Assembly (NCBI GenBank): GCA_016179005.1
Contig: JACOSF010000005.1
Location: 1 to 7,368, forward strand
Reading direction: 5' to 3'
Source: Acidobacteriota bacterium
GTDB lineage: Bacteria > Acidobacteriota > Terriglobia > Acidiferrales > UBA7541
Length of the DNA stretch: 7,368 bases
Within the stretch, counting starts at the first letter, position 1; every line of letters starts with the position of its first letter. This document shows, one piece after another, positions 4,647 to 7,368 of this stretch. The notes under the pieces were generated by a model. That model worked only from the letters and a program-made list of their open reading frames with translations. It did not search any database and had not been told where the DNA came from. Both the position numbers and the translations under genes were made by a program.

Positions 4647-6782
4647 ATGAAGGCCGTATGGCGAGTTGGTGCGCTGCTGCTCCTGAGCTTTGCCTTGGTG
4701 CCGGCGACGTTTGCCGATGATGCCCACGCATCCAAGGGTAAGACGAAGAAAAAATCCGCAGCCGTGAATGCGCAGAAATCCGTCCCGCAAGAACAGGCGG
4801 CACTCAAAGATGGCGCCGTGCAGGGACTTTCCGCGCTCGCGGCGGATCCCATGCCGCGCGGCTCCGCCTCGCTTTTCCCGGCGTCTCCCTCCGCGGCTCT
4901 TTCCGCTTTTCCTGCGAAGGGCTCCAAGGGCTCGCGCCCGGCCAAGGAGCCGTTTGCGCTCCGCCCCATGCCCTCCACTACCGGCACGCTCGGCGTTTTT
5001 ACGGTGGACTCCGGCTATCTGCTTCCCCGGCGCGCTTTCGCGATCACCAATTACGCCAGCAAGTTCTCGCGCATGCCCGGCAACACCACGATCCTCACCT
5101 TCGGCACGGTGGTCAGCGTCGGCATCACCGACTGGTTCAACGTGCATGTCGGTTGGGAGCCTTACCGCTACACGCACATGGGCGTGCCCTCGCAGTTGAG
5201 CTTGCGCACTCCGGTCACCAATCCGCCGTACCCGAACGCTACTAATCCGACCATTTTCCGCGGCCTGACCGTGGTGCCCGGTTCTGCGCCCGGCTACGTC
5301 GAAGAATTCCCTCTCGCCAATCGCAATGCCGGCGGCGTGGGCGACGTGGTCGTCGGCTTCAAGATCGGCCCGTTCTCCGAATGGCGCGGCGACTGGTTCT
5401 CTCTTGCCATCCGCAATGATTTCTTTATTCCCACGCGGCGCTCCTTCGGCGACCTGCTCGACAACGGCACGCAAACCGGCCAGTTCGGCTGGCAGGGCAG
5501 TGTCTCTATGAGCCGCACCTGGTGGAAGGACCGCATTGTCAGCAGTTCCAACTTGAGTTACCGCATCACGCGCGACCCGCGCGCCAATCGCGTGCGCATG
5601 TTCCAGCAGGCCGACGTGCTGCGTCTCGGTGGCGGCACCATTTTCCTGCCCAAGCATCGCATTCAGCCGATGACCGAAACCGTGTTCACGATCTACACCG
5701 GCACCTCCACGCAGAACACCACTTTTGGCGCGCGTGACCCCATGGATAGCGTGTGGGGCGTGCGCCTCTATCCGTGGGCCAATTTCGCCGTGGACGTCGG
5801 CTTCCGCCGCACCGGCAATCTGAAAGAGCACGGCGACAAGAGCGGCTTCGTCATCAAGATGGGCACTGTGTACTGGCATGAAAAGCCCAAGCCCGTCAAC
5901 CGCCAGCCCATGGCCTCCTGCTCTGCGGAGAAGGCTTCTGTCTATGCGGAATCCGGCGACACCGTCGGGGTCCGCGTGATGGCCAGCGATCCCGATAACG
6001 ACCCGCTGAGCTACTCCTGGTCCGCCTCCGGTGGCGCCGTGGACGGCTCCGGCCCGGCCGTGCGCTGGAATTCCGCTGGCACGCGCACCGGCACGTATAC
6101 GGTTACCGCCAACGTCTCCGATGGCAAAGGCGGCACGGCTTCCTGCGCGGTAGACATCAAGGTGGATCCGCGGCCCAATCGCGCGCCCTCCATGTCCTGC
6201 TCGGTTGACCGCTCTCCGGTTCTCACCGGCGAGCGCGTGCGCATTTCCGCCTCGGCCTCCGATGCTGATAATGATCCGCTCAGCTACTCTTGGCGCACCA
6301 ACGGCGGCCAGATTATCGGCTCCGGCGCTTCGATCCAACTCGATACCACCGGCCTCTCCGCCGGACGCTACACTGTCACCGGCCGCGTCGAAGACGGACG
6401 CGGTGGCGCCGGCGATTGTTCCACTTCGGTCGAGGTTCGTGTTCCTCCGCCTCCACCGCAGGCCATGAAGCTTTCGGAGTGTTTCTTCCGCGCCTCCAGC
6501 GCCCGCGTGGACAACGTTTGCAAGCGCGTGATGGACGATGTCGCCCTGCGCATGCAGAACGACCCGAAGGCGAAGGTGGCCATCATCGGCTACGCCGATC
6601 CCAAGGAGCGCAAGCCCGAGAAGCTCGCCAAGGATCGCGCCGACGCCGCCAAGAAATATCTCGTCAGCAAAGGCATCGCCGATTCTCGCATCGACACCAA
6701 AGCCGCCGGCGGCCAGAAGGGCGCCGACAAGCAGAACCGCCGCGTGGACGTCATCTGGGTCCCCGAAGGCGCCACCTACTAA
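4647..6782 (+). CDS. OmpA-family outer-membrane protein with two Ig/PKD-like modules
   Basis: This 711-aa envelope protein probably links the outer membrane to peptidoglycan. Residues 1-23 are a signal peptide (MKAVWRVGALLLLSFALVPA, cleavage after TFA). A low-complexity Ala/Lys/Ser/Pro stretch runs to about 110. Residues 112-410 look like a beta-barrel (alternating hydrophobic and aromatic strands such as GITDWFNVHVGWEPYR). Two homologous Ig/PKD-like modules follow (419-508 and 511-600), then a PPPPP linker (600-604) and an OmpA C-terminal peptidoglycan-binding domain (about 608-706). In that domain D651 and R664 match the ligand-binding Asp and Arg of E. coli OmpA (D271, R286), with a loop two residues shorter. 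Cysteines are regular: C425/C500 and C518/C591, one pair per module, and C612/C625. The gene has its own promoter candidate and terminator, so it is probably monocistronic. The OmpA domain is secure; the barrel assignment is by pattern. Confidence 0.93.
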   Translation: MKAVWRVGALLLLSFALVPATFADDAHASKGKTKKKSAAVNAQKSVPQEQAALKDGAVQGLSALAADPMPRGSASLFPASPSAALSAFPAKGSKGSRPAKEPFALRPMPSTTGTLGVFTVDSGYLLPRRAFAITNYASKFSRMPGNTTILTFGTVVSVGITDWFNVHVGWEPYRYTHMGVPSQLSLRTPVTNPPYPNATNPTIFRGLTVVPGSAPGYVEEFPLANRNAGGVGDVVVGFKIGPFSEWRGDWFSLAIRNDFFIPTRRSFGDLLDNGTQTGQFGWQGSVSMSRTWWKDRIVSSSNLSYRITRDPRANRVRMFQQADVLRLGGGTIFLPKHRIQPMTETVFTIYTGTSTQNTTFGARDPMDSVWGVRLYPWANFAVDVGFRRTGNLKEHGDKSGFVIKMGTVYWHEKPKPVNRQPMASCSAEKASVYAESGDTVGVRVMASDPDNDPLSYSWSASGGAVDGSGPAVRWNSAGTRTGTYTVTANVSDGKGGTASCAVDIKVDPRPNRAPSMSCSVDRSPVLTGERVRISASASDADNDPLSYSWRTNGGQIIGSGASIQLDTTGLSAGRYTVTGRVEDGRGGAGDCSTSVEVRVPPPPPQAMKLSECFFRASSARVDNVCKRVMDDVALRMQNDPKAKVAIIGYADPKERKPEKLAKDRADAAKKYLVSKGIADSRIDTKAAGGQKGADKQNRRVDVIWVPEGATY
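5901..6446 (+). repeat. Internal tandem duplication encoding two Ig/PKD-like modules
   Basis: The encoded modules (5901-6170 and 6177-6446) align over their full length. Each opens with NRxPxxSC, carries D-x-DNDPLSYSW near the middle, has a GSG turn, then TxTG[TR]YTVT and DG[KR]GG, and ends with a cysteine. At DNA level the DNDPLSYSW segment is still close but has many synonymous changes, so the duplication looks old. Confidence 0.85.
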
Positions 6783-6806
6783 TGTAGCGCCCGCCTTTAG
6801 GCGGGC
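6783..6806 (+). repeat. TGTAG-headed hairpin after the OmpA gene
   Basis: TGTAG (6783-6787) starts directly after the OmpA stop and precedes GCCCGCC (6789-6795) and GGCGGGC (6800-6806), a perfect 7-bp stem with a TTTA loop. There is no T tract after it. It shares the GTAG foot with the hairpin at 3537-3562, as REP palindromes do, and could act as a 3' mRNA stabiliser ahead of the terminator. Confidence 0.5.
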
Positions 6807-6822
6807 ATCTTGAAGCTCTCTC

Positions 6823-6857
6823 GCGCCGTCCCGATGCTTCGGGACGGCGCTTTTTTT
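6823..6857 (+). terminator. Strong intrinsic terminator of the OmpA gene
   Basis: GCGCCGTCCCGA (6823-6834) pairs perfectly with TCGGGACGGCGC (6839-6850), a 12-bp GC-rich stem with a TGCT loop, followed by seven T (6851-6857). It ends plus-strand transcription 28 bp before the convergent kinase stop. On the minus strand there is no T tract after the stem, so it does not look bidirectional. Confidence 0.92.
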
Positions 6858-6885
6858 CAATCGTCAATTATGGCGTCGCTGTGCT

Positions 6886-7368
6886 TCACGCCTGAACGCG
6901 CGGCAGATACACGCTGAACGTGGCGCCTCGCCCGGGTTCACTGTCCACCCAGATGTATCCGGCGGACTGTTTGACGATTCCATAGACGGTAGCCATTCCC
7001 AGCCCCGCTCCCTTGCCGGTCTCCTTCGTGGTGAAGAACGGTTCAAACACGCGGGCCCGCGTCTCTTCGGTCATGCCGCAACCCGTGTCGCGGACACGCA
7101 ACATCACATACGACCCCGTGCGCGCGCCGGGGTGCAGGCTGGCGTAGGCTTCGTCCAACTCCGCATTGGCGGTTTCGATCGTCAGCGTGCCTCCCTCCGG
7201 CATCGCATCGCGCGCATTCAGCGCCAAGTTCAGAATGATCTGCTCGATTTGCGTGCGGTCGGCCTTCGTGTGTCCCAGCAACGGGTCCAATTGTGTCTGC
7301 ACGCGGACGTGTGCCGGCAGCAGCCGGGACAATAGCGACTGCACTTCGCCGATTTCCGTGTTCAAGCT
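6886..7368 (-). CDS. Sensor histidine kinase, C-terminal ATPase part (cut by window edge)
   Basis: The last 160 residues of a histidine kinase are present; the gene continues beyond position 7368. The fragment is a HATPase_c domain with an N box (N47, N51 and D54 in NLALNARDAMPEGG), a G1 box (D94 in DTGCGM), an F box (FEPFFTTK) and a G2 box (GKGAGLGMATVYGI), ending SEPGRGATFSVYLPRVQA. The ATPase motifs are intact. The first visible residues, LNTEIGEVQSLLSRLL, are the usual linker between HisKA and the ATPase, so the TTG at 7365 is an internal leucine codon and not a start. The sensor and phospho-histidine parts are outside the window. No receiver domain follows, although kinases ending this way often carry one. 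The gene is convergent with the OmpA gene and shows no link to the other two-component pair. Confidence 0.92.
   Translation of the reverse strand, partial: SLNTEIGEVQSLLSRLLPAHVRVQTQLDPLLGHTKADRTQIEQIILNLALNARDAMPEGGTLTIETANAELDEAYASLHPGARTGSYVMLRVRDTGCGMTEETRARVFEPFFTTKETGKGAGLGMATVYGIVKQSAGYIWVDSEPGRGATFSVYLPRVQA

Noticed and set aside
3651..6860. A 1069-codon open frame on the minus strand across the whole OmpA gene.
   Set aside because: It is antisense to a gene with signal peptide, OmpA domain and strong ribosome site, and its composition (Gly/Ala/His/Arg-rich, no domains) is that of a shadow frame in GC-rich DNA. Only its last part, the glycine-zipper gene from 4277, is real.
7363..7365. 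TTG as the start codon of the right-hand kinase.
   Set aside because: The frame is still open to the window edge and the sequence begins in the middle of a kinase linker, so it is an internal leucine codon of a truncated gene.
1..7368. CRISPR array, tRNA, rRNA, integrase, insertion sequence or phage/defence genes.
   Set aside because: I saw no regularly spaced direct repeats, clover-leaf or rRNA motifs, and no transposase or nuclease domain in any frame. The repeats present are isolated palindromes.

Overview
The window is GC-rich chromosomal DNA, most likely from an acidobacterium (Acidobacteriota, Koribacter/Sulfotelmatobacter-like). This placement is from memory of two protein types and is not proven. 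One is the OmpA-type protein with an N-terminal barrel-like region followed by two 'NRxPxxSC…DxDNDPLSYSW' Ig/PKD-like modules. The other is the small secreted 'GTRFLVKLDDKLS…' protein with a C-terminal glycine zipper. Dispersed intergenic palindromes starting 'TGTTGTCATYCTGAG' also fit that group.

Layout. Positions 19-3421 (minus strand) hold a two-component pair. A sigma-54-dependent NtrC-type response regulator (3421 to 2033) comes first. It is followed, after a 97-bp gap containing a hairpin repeat, by a membrane-bound PAS-containing histidine kinase (1935 to 19). The regulator has a good sigma-70-like promoter so close to its ATG that the mRNA would be leaderless or nearly so. Positions 3422-3676 hold no gene but contain a TGTAG-headed hairpin, a second copy of the palindromic repeat and a short 7-bp tandem repeat. 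Positions 3677-4277 (minus) hold an exported glycine-zipper protein broken by a frameshift. The break coincides with a 16-bp segment bounded by GAAATC direct repeats, and removing that segment restores one frame. Positions 4278-4646 are a divergent control region with a perfect 12-bp palindrome, a candidate promoter whose spacer is mostly T6C6, and an inverted repeat in the predicted leader. Positions 4647-6782 (plus) encode a 711-aa OmpA-family envelope protein. It ends in a TGTAG hairpin and a strong intrinsic terminator. Positions 6886-7368 (minus) are the C-terminal ATPase part of another histidine kinase that continues past the window edge.

How it fits together. The kinase and regulator form a self-contained signalling unit whose targets are not visible; I saw no properly spaced -24/-12 promoter in the gaps I read. 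The divergent pair encodes envelope proteins and may share control. The most notable non-coding signal is the pair of 51-bp repeats at 1981-2031 and 3583-3633. They have the same length and orientation and differ at 10 positions. Three of those positions are in the loop; the other seven make three compensatory base-pair changes and one G·T wobble, so the fold, including an internal GA/GA mismatch, is preserved.
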